In this document: in pieces, positions 17,990 to 25,325 of the stretch
Layout of the letters: every line of letters begins with the position of its first letter
Position numbering within the stretch: position 1 is the stretch's first letter
Source: Syntrophomonadaceae bacterium
GTDB lineage: Bacteria; Bacillota; Dethiobacteria; DTU022
Length of the DNA stretch: 64,000 nt
Direction of reading: 5' to 3'
Assembly: GCA_003567725.1 (NCBI GenBank)
Contig: PWYU01000058.1
Coordinates: 1 to 64,000, forward strand
Notes under the pieces: generated by a model
The model's database searches: none
Told to the model about the DNA's origin: nothing
The model's input: only the letters and a program-made list of their open reading frames with translations
Program-made: the position numbers and the translations under genes

Positions 17990-18709
17990 TTAAGCAAACA
18001 CGCCCATAGCATCAGGGAGCGTCAACTGGTTAGTATAAAGGGCTTTACCGATAATTACTCCTTTAACTCGATTATTATAAGGCTTGAGTGAAAGCAAGTC
18101 TTCCCTGGAAGAGATTCCTCCTGAGACTATAACTTGCAGCGAGGTTTGACTGATAATCTCTTCTAAGCCGTCCAAAGAAGGGCCTTGCATGGTCCCATCT
18201 TTCTTGATGTCAGTATAAATTATTTCTTTTACCCCCCACTGTTCAATACGCAGCGCCAGCTCAATGGTTTCCACCGCTGATGACTCTGTCCAGCCTTGCA
18301 CAGCCACTTTCCCATCACGAGCATCTATACCAACCACAATGCCATCCCCAAATTCCTTAATTAGTTCTTTGGCAAGCTGAGAATCTTTTATTGCTATCGT
18401 TCCAATAATCACTCTTGAGACACCAAAAGATATCGCTTTCTCCACAGCTTCCCTGGACCTAATGCCTCCTCCCAATTGCAGGGGAATGTGAACACTGTCA
18501 CCGATAGAACCGATTACTTTTGCATTCTCAGAGAGACCGGTAAAAGCGCCATCTAAATCGACCAGGTGCAGCATCTTTGCTCCCAGCTGCTCCCACTGCA
18601 GGGCTATTTCCACAGGGTTCTCACCGTAAACAGTTTCTTTTTCAGGATCTCCCTGATAAAGCCGGACACATCGTCCTTTCCTTAAATCTATGGCAGGTAT
18701 TACCAGCAT
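17990..18709 (-). CDS. hisA: ProFAR isomerase HisA
   Basis: (Beta-alpha)8-barrel isomerase that turns ProFAR into PRFAR. It starts MLVIPAIDLRKGRCVRL, and has LGGGIRS, the catalytic aspartates in AIDLRKG and YTDIKKDGTMQGP, and VSGGISS. The tracked ORF begins 25 codons early, inside hisB. ATG 18709, eleven bases after the hisB stop and with GAGGTG upstream, gives the usual 239 residues. The hisH and hisF genes that normally flank hisA are missing on both sides. Confidence 0.95.
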   Translation of the reverse strand: MLVIPAIDLRKGRCVRLYQGDPEKETVYGENPVEIALQWEQLGAKMLHLVDLDGAFTGLSENAKVIGSIGDSVHIPLQLGGGIRSREAVEKAISFGVSRVIIGTIAIKDSQLAKELIKEFGDGIVVGIDARDGKVAVQGWTESSAVETIELALRIEQWGVKEIIYTDIKKDGTMQGPSLDGLEEIISQTSLQVIVSGGISSREDLLSLKPYNNRVKGVIIGKALYTNQLTLPDAMGVFA

Positions 18710-18719
18710 TGCTTTCACC

Positions 18720-19310
18720 TCATTCCAGTTTTCCCTTGGTGGAGAGAATTTCATCATAGCCTTTAAGCAAAGCAACTGCTTCACTTAAAGATCTGGCAGC
18801 CGCTTTAAAAGAAGCTTCTACAATATGATGTTTGTTTCGGCCGTGATTTAAAATCAGGTGAAGGTTGAAACGCCCCTCGTTAACAAAAGCCTGCCAGAAT
18901 ACTTCAAAAAGCTCAATGTCCATTCTACCCACTTCACCGGAGGAGATTGCAATATCGTAATGCAGCCAGGGGCGTCCGGAAAGATCGGTTGCAGCAGTAA
19001 TCAAAGCTTCATCCATAGGAGTAATGGTAAATCCATAACGCCTGATCCCCCGTTTGTCACCCAGGGCCTCGCGCCAGGTCCGTCCCAGGCAAATTCCAAT
19101 ATCTTCAACCAGATGGTGCGGATCTACCTCCAGGTCGCCTTCCGCTCTGATCATTAAATCAAAAAAACCGTGGCGGCACCACAGGTTTATCATATGTTCA
19201 AAAAAAGGCAGGCCTGTTTTTAAGTCGGACCTACCGCTACCATCAATATTCAGTTCCAATGAAATGGCAGTTTCATTTGTTCTTCGTTCAATCTTAGCCC
19301 TGCGGTTCAT
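18720..19310 (-). CDS. hisB: Imidazoleglycerol-phosphate dehydratase
   Basis: Dehydrates IGP to imidazole acetol phosphate; manganese enzyme of 196 residues (single-domain HisB). The metal-binding histidine motifs are visible: FFEHMINLWCRHG, DPHHLVEDIGI and the C-terminal pair NHGRNKHHIVEASFKA. Start ATG lies inside the 3' end of hisD with GGAGG before it, a 17-base overlap that indicates coupling. Confidence 0.95.
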   Translation of the reverse strand: MNRRAKIERRTNETAISLELNIDGSGRSDLKTGLPFFEHMINLWCRHGFFDLMIRAEGDLEVDPHHLVEDIGICLGRTWREALGDKRGIRRYGFTITPMDEALITAATDLSGRPWLHYDIAISSGEVGRMDIELFEVFWQAFVNEGRFNLHLILNHGRNKHHIVEASFKAAARSLSEAVALLKGYDEILSTKGKLE

Positions 19311-20583
19311 TTTTACGCCTCCTTAACAGCACAGCCCTGGCATGCGCTTCCAGACCCTCCGCCCGGGCCAATGCAGCTATTTGTGATGCTGATTGATTCA
19401 ATGCTTCTGAAGTATAGCATAACACATGGGATCTCTTTATGAAATCACTTACACCAAGGGCAGAAGCATAACGCGCCGCCCCGGCGGTCGGAAGGACATG
19501 ATTGGAGCCGGCCCAGTAATCACCCAGCGATTCAGGACTGTAAGGCCCAATAAAAACCGCTCCTGCGCTGTCTATATAGTCTAAGCAAGGCCAGGCATTT
19601 TCAAGCTGCAGTTCTAAGTGCTCCGGGGCAATCTCATTTACCGCCGACCAGGCTTCATCTAATCCGGAGACGATAATAATCGCTCCCTGTTCTTGTAAGG
19701 ATTGTTCGGCAATTTTTTTCCTGGGCAAAGTCATAATTTGCTCTTCCAGGTAATTAACAACCTGCTGCGCCAGATCCTGGTCCGGAGTGATCAATATTGA
19801 TCGCGATAATGGATCATGCTCAGCCTGGGATAATAAATCAGCGGCCAGATAAGCCGGATCGGCATACTCATCAGCGACAATCACTATTTCACTGGGACCG
19901 GCCAGCATATCAATACCGACCCGGCCAAAAACCTCTTTTTTAGCCAATGTTACATAGATGTTACCCGGGCCGACTATTTTTTGCACCGCCGGCACCGATT
20001 CTGTTCCATAAGCAAGGGCGGCCACTGCCTGAGCACCGCCAATTTTATAGACAGCTGACGCGCCTGCTTCAGCAGCCGCTGCTAGAGTAACCGGATTAAT
20101 CTTACCGTCACTGCCGGGAGGCGTACAAAGATAAACATTTTTAACGCCGGCTACTTTCGCCGGTATGACTGTCATCAGTACCGAAGAGGGATAAGCCGCC
20201 GTTCCGCCGGGAATATAGGCTCCCACTGATTGCAAGGGCAAATAACGCTGGCCCGCTATCCAACCAGGCCCGTTATCCCACCAGCTATTCTCCAGCTGGT
20301 GGCTATGAAACCTGGTTATATTTTTCTTTGCCCCTTTAATCGCTTCAATTAATTCTTCAGATACAGAGCTGGCAGCCTTTTTTTGTTCTTCAGCGCCAAC
20401 TTTCAGCTGATCCAGATCAGCCTGATCAAATTGCAGGGTATATTTTTTCAGGGCAGTATCGCCCTTAGATCGAACTTCTTCTATAATCTTCAGGACCTGT
20501 TCTCGCTCATTGCTGTAATCACCGATTGAAGAGGTAGATTGTCTTTTTTGATACTGCCTGTAAGTATAGATCGGTATAACCAT
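19294..20583 (-). CDS. hisD: Histidinol dehydrogenase
   Basis: Oxidises histidinol to histidine in two NAD+-dependent steps; zinc enzyme. The 429 residues include the substrate and zinc region YIPGGTAAYPSSVLM, the signature ID(M)LAGPSEIVIVAD, LLSQAEHDPLSRS and EIAPEHLEL. Length and motifs are normal. It is the first gene of the hisD-hisB-hisA-hisI-hisK string, reading away from aroA with a gap of about 130 bases. Confidence 0.95.
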   Translation of the reverse strand: MVIPIYTYRQYQKRQSTSSIGDYSNEREQVLKIIEEVRSKGDTALKKYTLQFDQADLDQLKVGAEEQKKAASSVSEELIEAIKGAKKNITRFHSHQLENSWWDNGPGWIAGQRYLPLQSVGAYIPGGTAAYPSSVLMTVIPAKVAGVKNVYLCTPPGSDGKINPVTLAAAAEAGASAVYKIGGAQAVAALAYGTESVPAVQKIVGPGNIYVTLAKKEVFGRVGIDMLAGPSEIVIVADEYADPAYLAADLLSQAEHDPLSRSILITPDQDLAQQVVNYLEEQIMTLPRKKIAEQSLQEQGAIIIVSGLDEAWSAVNEIAPEHLELQLENAWPCLDYIDSAGAVFIGPYSPESLGDYWAGSNHVLPTAGAARYASALGVSDFIKRSHVLCYTSEALNQSASQIAALARAEGLEAHARAVLLRRRKNEPQG

Positions 20584-20716
20584 TATAATCTCCTGAGTGG
20601 GGTAAACCTGTTAAAATTGCTTAAGAGCATTTAAAGCTATAATACTCTGGAAACAACAACAATATGTTAGCACAAGCAGCGGTTAAGGTCAATTTAGTTA
20701 AAATTTTGCCAGGCCG

Positions 20717-21997
20717 CTACTTGTCAAGCAGTGAACGCAGTGACTGCATAAAACCGGGAAATGAAATATTGATTACTTCAGCGCCGCTAACAGCTGTCTC
20801 ACCTTGAGCAGCCAGGCCTGCTATAGCTAAAGCCATTGCTATGCGATGATCCCCGCAAGCTTCTACATCAGCACCTTTAAGCTTTTCTGTACCTTCGATT
20901 ATCATACCGTCTGCAGTTTCTACTATTTTAGCCCCCATTTTTTTCAACTGGACAGCTAAAGTAGAAATCCGATCCGATTCTTTAACCCTCAATTCGGAAG
21001 CATCACTGATAACTGTTTGCCCTTCGGCCAGTGAAGCTGCCACCGCCAAAGCAGGTATCTCATCAATCAGGCGAGGGATCATTTCACCGCTCACATGCAC
21101 TCCTTTCAGCCTTGCTCCTCCTTGCACAAATATATCGGCAACCCGCTCCTTGCCCCAGAGTTTTTCATCCTGCAACTCAACATGAGCTCCCATTTTTAAG
21201 AGCAGCTCAATGATCCCTTTTCTGGTGTCATTAACGCCTACTTCTTTTAAAAGCAGTTCCGAGCCGGGTGTAATTACTGCGGCAACAATCAAGAAGGCCG
21301 CCGCTGAAATATCGCCTGGAACAATAACCTGGGATCCTTTTAATGCAACACCACCCTTGATACCAACCTGGTTACCTTCCACTTCAGGTTCGACTCCGAA
21401 GCAAGATAGCATCAACTCGGTATGATTACGACTCTGGTAGGGTTCCTTTACTATTGTTTGGCCCTGTGCATAAAGGCCGGCCAGCAAAATCGCAGATTTT
21501 ATCTGGGCGCTGGCCCGGGGAGTTTTGTAAACTATCGGTTGCAAAGAACCTCCCCTGATTGTCAACGGTAAATTGTCAGTATTTTCATCAAAAGCCGCGC
21601 CCATTTGTTCCAGCGGATCCACCACCCTTTTCATCGGCCGTTTCTGAAGAGAGTGATCCCCGGTAATCCTGGCTTGAAAATCCTGCCCGGCCAGGAGGCC
21701 TAGCATAAGCCTGGCTGTAGTTCCTGAATTACCGGCATCCAAATCAGCGGCGGGTTTAAGCAACTTTTTATTACGCCCTTCTATCAAAAGCCGGTTTCCT
21801 TTTCTGGATATTTTTACGCCCAGGGCGCGCAAACAGTTAACCGTTGACCAACAATCATCGGCATCGAGAAAACGCTTTATTTCAGTTGTTCCATGAGCTA
21901 AAGCCCCCAACATGATCGCCCGATGAGTTATTGACTTGTCGCCCGGCACTGATAATTCTCCGGTTAATATTTCCTGGGGGGAAGTAATAATGATCAT
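20717..21997 (-). CDS. aroA: 3-phosphoshikimate 1-carboxyvinyltransferase (EPSP synthase)
   Basis: Transfers enolpyruvyl from PEP to shikimate 3-phosphate. The 426-residue protein has the substrate motifs PGDKSITHRAIMLGALA, LDAGNSGTTARLMLGLLAG and, near the C-terminus, ELRVKESDR and CGDHRIAMALAIAG. The sequence around LDAGNSGTT is of the common bacterial kind. ATG start has AAGGAG upstream. It is followed by the his genes and, further on, aroC and aroB, which places aromatic and histidine synthesis in one leftward block. Confidence 0.95.
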   Translation of the reverse strand: MIIITSPQEILTGELSVPGDKSITHRAIMLGALAHGTTEIKRFLDADDCWSTVNCLRALGVKISRKGNRLLIEGRNKKLLKPAADLDAGNSGTTARLMLGLLAGQDFQARITGDHSLQKRPMKRVVDPLEQMGAAFDENTDNLPLTIRGGSLQPIVYKTPRASAQIKSAILLAGLYAQGQTIVKEPYQSRNHTELMLSCFGVEPEVEGNQVGIKGGVALKGSQVIVPGDISAAAFLIVAAVITPGSELLLKEVGVNDTRKGIIELLLKMGAHVELQDEKLWGKERVADIFVQGGARLKGVHVSGEMIPRLIDEIPALAVAASLAEGQTVISDASELRVKESDRISTLAVQLKKMGAKIVETADGMIIEGTEKLKGADVEACGDHRIAMALAIAGLAAQGETAVSGAEVINISFPGFMQSLRSLLDK

Positions 21998-22102
21998 TAG
22001 GGTTTCTCCTTATGATGAAGAATTATTGGTAATATGTTATAATAATAAACAGTTTTACATTCCGGTGCAAGTACCAGAAAGTTAAATTTTTTGAGGTTTG
22101 TT

Positions 22103-22993
22103 ATGGATGTATATGCACTGATAGGCCATAGTGGAACCGGTAAAAGCCATCATGCCCCGGTTCTGGCCACCAAGTACAAAATTGAATATATCATTGATGA
22201 CGGGTTGTTGATAAAAGGCAACTCCAACCTGGCCGGACGCTCGGCTAAACGGGAAAGCACCCGCTATGGTGCTATCAAGCGCGCCGTTTTTAAAGACCCT
22301 GAACATGCCCGGCAGGTGAGGGAAAAACTGGAGTTAATTAAACCAGATAAAATATTAATCCTGGGAACTTCCAGGCGCATGACTGAAGTTATTGCTGAAA
22401 ATTTGGGCTTACCAAAACCAACTTTCATATACAATATTGAAGAAGTTTCCTGCCCTGAATCCATTAAACAGGCACTGGCCATAAGAGCCAAAGATAATCG
22501 CCATGTTATACCGCTGCCTACCTTTGCTATAAAAAAAGAATTTCCCGGCTACCTTATCGATCCGCTCCGTTCTTTTTTTAGCCTACCACCGGCAAAAACT
22601 ACCGATGTCCAGGTAGAGCGCTCAGTGATTCGCCCTATCTTTAGCAATCTGGGTAACTTTTATATTGCTGAACATGTTATCACAGATTTAGCCAAATACC
22701 TGGTCTCAAACATGCCCGGTGTTTATAAAGTACTTGAGCTGGAGCTGGAAAACGGAAGGAAAAAAGTAGTTCTGGAAATTGAACTGGCTATTGATTTAGC
22801 TTATCTCCCGGAAATGCGTTTGGATAAACTGCTCCATGAGGTTCAGCAAACGGTTAAAGAAGAAGTCGAGTATCGGACCGGTTTTTATTTAGACGAAGTT
22901 AATATCCATGCTAAAAAACTGCATATGAACGAAAATATCATAAAGGATAAAGTTTTATTCCGTAAGATAGTCTCCTCAAGCGCAACCGGTTAA
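22103..22993 (+). CDS. P-loop NTPase with C-terminal Asp23-like domain
   Basis: The 296-residue product begins MDVYALIGHSGTGKSHH, a clean Walker A motif at the extreme N-terminus, followed by a nucleotide-kinase-like segment (KILILGTSRRM). After about residue 190 comes a stretch resembling Asp23/Gls24 alkaline-shock proteins: IAEHVITDLAKYLV, then VLEIELAIDLAYLP and VEYRTGFYLDEVNIHAKKL. Asp23 proteins are envelope-stress related, but the function of the fusion is unknown to me. ATG 22103 with GAGG upstream is preferred to the tracked TTG 22091. It is divergent from aroA; the shared spacer has a TATAAT box at about 22039 facing this gene. Confidence 0.75.
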   Translation: MDVYALIGHSGTGKSHHAPVLATKYKIEYIIDDGLLIKGNSNLAGRSAKRESTRYGAIKRAVFKDPEHARQVREKLELIKPDKILILGTSRRMTEVIAENLGLPKPTFIYNIEEVSCPESIKQALAIRAKDNRHVIPLPTFAIKKEFPGYLIDPLRSFFSLPPAKTTDVQVERSVIRPIFSNLGNFYIAEHVITDLAKYLVSNMPGVYKVLELELENGRKKVVLEIELAIDLAYLPEMRLDKLLHEVQQTVKEEVEYRTGFYLDEVNIHAKKLHMNENIIKDKVLFRKIVSSSATG

Positions 22994-23030
22994 TTAATAA
23001 TAATGCCTGATAATCATAAGAAATTAGCAT

Positions 23031-24005
23031 TTAGCGGTTTATTTCCGGGTTGATAAGGTTAGGGATTTTTTCTCCTTTCAAACCGGTCAGGAGATTCTCA
23101 GCGGCCATAACTGCCATCCTGGTCCTGGTTTCAACCGTGGCGCTGGCGATATGAGGGGCTAAGGTTACGTTTTTCAGTTCAGCCAATCCCGGCGCCAGTT
23201 CAGGTTCTTCTTCATATACATCAAGGGCTGCTCCAGCCAGTTCATCGTCCCGCAAAGCTTGAACCAGTGCTTTTTCATTGATAACAGGGCCCCGTGAAGT
23301 ATTGATCAGATAAGCACTTTTTTTCATTCGCTTTAACTCCTGCTCACCGATCAGGTGCCTGGTCTTTTCAGATAAGGGAACATGTATAGAGATATAATCG
23401 GCTTCCTTTAACAGGGTTTCCAGATCCCTGTATAATATGCCCAGCCTCCGCTCTTCTTCCAGGCTTTTTCTTGTGGGATTGTAATATATTACAGGCATGT
23501 TAAAACCGACGGCCCTTTTTGCCACCGCCATGCCGATCCGGCCCATTCCTATAACACCAAGCACTTTACGGTTAACTTCCCGGCCCAAAAAAAGCATGGG
23601 CGCCCAGCCCTTGAACTTTCCTTTCCGCACATACTGGTCTGCTTCAACCACCCTCCGGGCTGCAGCCATTAATAAAGCCCAGGCCATATCTGCAGTTGTT
23701 TCAGTCAGAACACCGGGGGTATTAGATACGGCTATATTTCTTTGCGTGCAAGCCTGAACATTGATATTGTCATAACCGACAGCGCAGTTTGCTACTAATC
23801 TTAACCGGGGCAGTTGATCCAGCAGTTCTGCATCGATTTGATCGGTCAGCAAACACAGCAATCCTTCTGCACCATAAGCCGCTGCAACCAGTTCCTCTTT
23901 TTCTAAAACCCGGTCATGGGGATTTACTTCCAGCTGGCATTCAGGTCTTAGTATATCAAGGGCCTTTTGCGGGATCAGGCGGGTTACATATACTTTCTTC
24001 ATCAT
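23031..24005 (-). CDS. D-2-hydroxyacid dehydrogenase (glyoxylate/hydroxypyruvate reductase type)
   Basis: NAD(P)H-dependent reductase of 324 residues, of the GyaR/GhrB branch. It has the Rossmann motif GVIGMGRIGMAVAKRA and the catalytic Arg in LINTSRGPVINEKAL. The Glu in ALDVYEEEPE and the catalytic His in NVTLAPHIASAT follow. The most likely substrates are glyoxylate, hydroxypyruvate or another small 2-oxoacid; the sequence does not decide. ATG 24005, three codons into the track, has GGTGG five bases before. It lies alone, convergent with the P-loop gene and just downstream of fdhD. Confidence 0.88.
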   Translation of the reverse strand: MMKKVYVTRLIPQKALDILRPECQLEVNPHDRVLEKEELVAAAYGAEGLLCLLTDQIDAELLDQLPRLRLVANCAVGYDNINVQACTQRNIAVSNTPGVLTETTADMAWALLMAAARRVVEADQYVRKGKFKGWAPMLFLGREVNRKVLGVIGMGRIGMAVAKRAVGFNMPVIYYNPTRKSLEEERRLGILYRDLETLLKEADYISIHVPLSEKTRHLIGEQELKRMKKSAYLINTSRGPVINEKALVQALRDDELAGAALDVYEEEPELAPGLAELKNVTLAPHIASATVETRTRMAVMAAENLLTGLKGEKIPNLINPEINR

Positions 24006-24058
24006 ATTATCCACCTTTCCAGATTTAAGCTTAATAATATAAAAATACGTACCTGCCT

Positions 24059-24100
24059 AGCCTGCTTAAGAAAACTGCACTTACTGATTGATTAGCTGAA
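24059..24100. repeat. Short dispersed repeat, second copy
   Basis: AGCCTGCTTAAGAAAACTGC and the bases that follow resemble 5625-5665 in about four positions of five. It covers the stop codon of fdhD. Too short and diverged to classify. Confidence 0.35.
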
Positions 24101-24889
24101 GGGCAGAGTTATTCTCCAGGGGTGAGTATAAATATTGCAGCGCTTCCCCCTTGCAAAACCGACCAGGGTTATATTCAGGTTTTCAGCCAGTTCGATACAG
24201 AGGTTAGTGGGAGCAGCCCTGGAAATAAGCAGCTGTATTTTAAGCTTGGCTGCTTTAAGCAATATTTCTGAACTGAGACGCCCGCTGGAGACTATAATCT
24301 TATCCTCTGTTGAGATGCCTTCGCAAAGGCACTGGCCTACTATCTTATCAATAGCATTGTGACGACCGATATCTTCACAAAAATTAAGGAGCTCATCTTG
24401 ATCCGCCAGGGCGGCGCTGTGGACCCCTCCGGTCGCTTTATAGAGCACCGCTTTTTCCTGTAAGGAATCCATTAAGTTAATTATTGCCTCTGAACTTATA
24501 TTTAAATCGCCTTTTAGGGGACTGCTGCGCAGGGAATCCAGGGCATTGAAAAAAACCGTTCCTTTTCCACAGCCAGAGGTTACAGTTCTTTTGCCGTAAA
24601 GCTTTTCGGCAAGGCCTTCTTTTTCCTTTAAATCAACTTCAACCAGACCTTCTTCTTCCTTGACCCGGATCGACTCCAGTTCTTCCATGCCGGAAAGAAT
24701 CCCTTCAGAGCGTAAAAACCCCAGGGCCAGGTATTCAAGTTTTTCAGGGGTGCAGAGAAGAGTTACCAGTTCACTGCCATTTAAGTAAATCGTAACAGGT
24801 GTTTCTATCGTAACCAGATCATCAATTTGCTCCAGTTCACCCTGACGAATTCTTACAATCTTCTTTTTTACCGTTTGTTCAGAGCTCAT
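24092..24889 (-). CDS. fdhD: Formate dehydrogenase accessory sulfurtransferase FdhD
   Basis: FdhD brings sulfur from a cysteine desulfurase to the molybdenum/tungsten bis-MGD cofactor of formate dehydrogenases. The 265 residues show LALGFLRSEGIL, TSGCGKG with the key cysteine, TGGVHSAAL and FCEDIGRHNAIDKIVGQ, then SGRLSSEILLKAAKL. Only one cysteine is present in the TSGCGKG loop, whereas E. coli FdhD has a CxxC pair. It lies downstream of the formate dehydrogenase operon on the same strand, past a terminator, which fits its job. Confidence 0.93.
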   Translation of the reverse strand: MSSEQTVKKKIVRIRQGELEQIDDLVTIETPVTIYLNGSELVTLLCTPEKLEYLALGFLRSEGILSGMEELESIRVKEEEGLVEVDLKEKEGLAEKLYGKRTVTSGCGKGTVFFNALDSLRSSPLKGDLNISSEAIINLMDSLQEKAVLYKATGGVHSAALADQDELLNFCEDIGRHNAIDKIVGQCLCEGISTEDKIIVSSGRLSSEILLKAAKLKIQLLISRAAPTNLCIELAENLNITLVGFARGKRCNIYTHPWRITLPFS

Positions 24890-24918
24890 TTTACTCCCCC
24901 TGTTAATATATCATTTTT

Positions 24919-24950
24919 TGACTACAAAGGCATAGCCCGCTAAGTCACAG
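24919..24950. repeat. MITE-like repeat, copy 4 (left half only)
   Basis: GACTACAAAGGCATAGCCCGCTAAGTCAC matches the left arm of copy 1 (ACTACTAAAGCATAGCCCGCTAAGCCAC). It stops exactly where homology to a GH1 glucosidase remnant begins, so it marks a recombination or deletion junction. Confidence 0.55.
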
Positions 24951-25112
24951 GCAATGTCTCCGGCGGCATGATCAAAGATATTACCCTCCGACCGGGCCAA
25001 GCGATCCCATATAGCACCTATCCTTTCCATCTGCTTCTGGTGATCCCTCAACCTGGTAGGAAGAAGTTGTTGCTCCCCAAATGAAATCAACCGGGAATAG
25101 ATATTGCGACAT
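24944..25112 (-). pseudogene. GH1 beta-glucosidase N-terminal remnant
   Basis: Reading leftward from ATG 25112, the frame gives MSQYLFPVDFIWGATTSSYQ, the unmistakable start of family 1 glycosidases. It continues VEGSPEADGK and then shifts frame. The next frame continues IGAIWDRLARSEGNIFDHAAGDIACD, which matches the following GH1 block. About 56 codons of homology remain, and then the sequence runs into the left arm of a MITE-like repeat. With one frameshift and loss of roughly 390 codons, this is dead. Confidence 0.8.
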
Positions 25113-25256
25113 TTTAAGCCCTCTTAAAAGCCATTCTTAACCATAAATCCTTAAATAAGGTTTCTGTTGAACAATTATCGGATCGACAGCCACAAAAAAA
25201 GATGTTTTTATCTCTACAATTTTTTATTCTGCAAACGCTGATTAGTTCCCTGCACA
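25113..25256. other. Intergenic stretch upstream of the glucosidase remnant
   Basis: No gene visible. It presumably held the promoter of the lost glucosidase gene and separates it from the terminator of the formate dehydrogenase operon. Confidence 0.35.
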
Positions 25257-25285
25257 AAAGCGCCCCCATTATATGAGGGCGCTTT
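25257..25285 (-). terminator. Terminator of the formate dehydrogenase operon
   Basis: AAAGCGCCC pairs with GGGCGCTTT across an eleven-base loop; on the minus strand the stem is followed by TTTTG. It lies 40 bases past the fdhA stop. Confidence 0.7.
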
Positions 25286-25325
25286 ATGGTTCTTATTATT
25301 AACAGATCCTTATCCTAAAAAGAGC

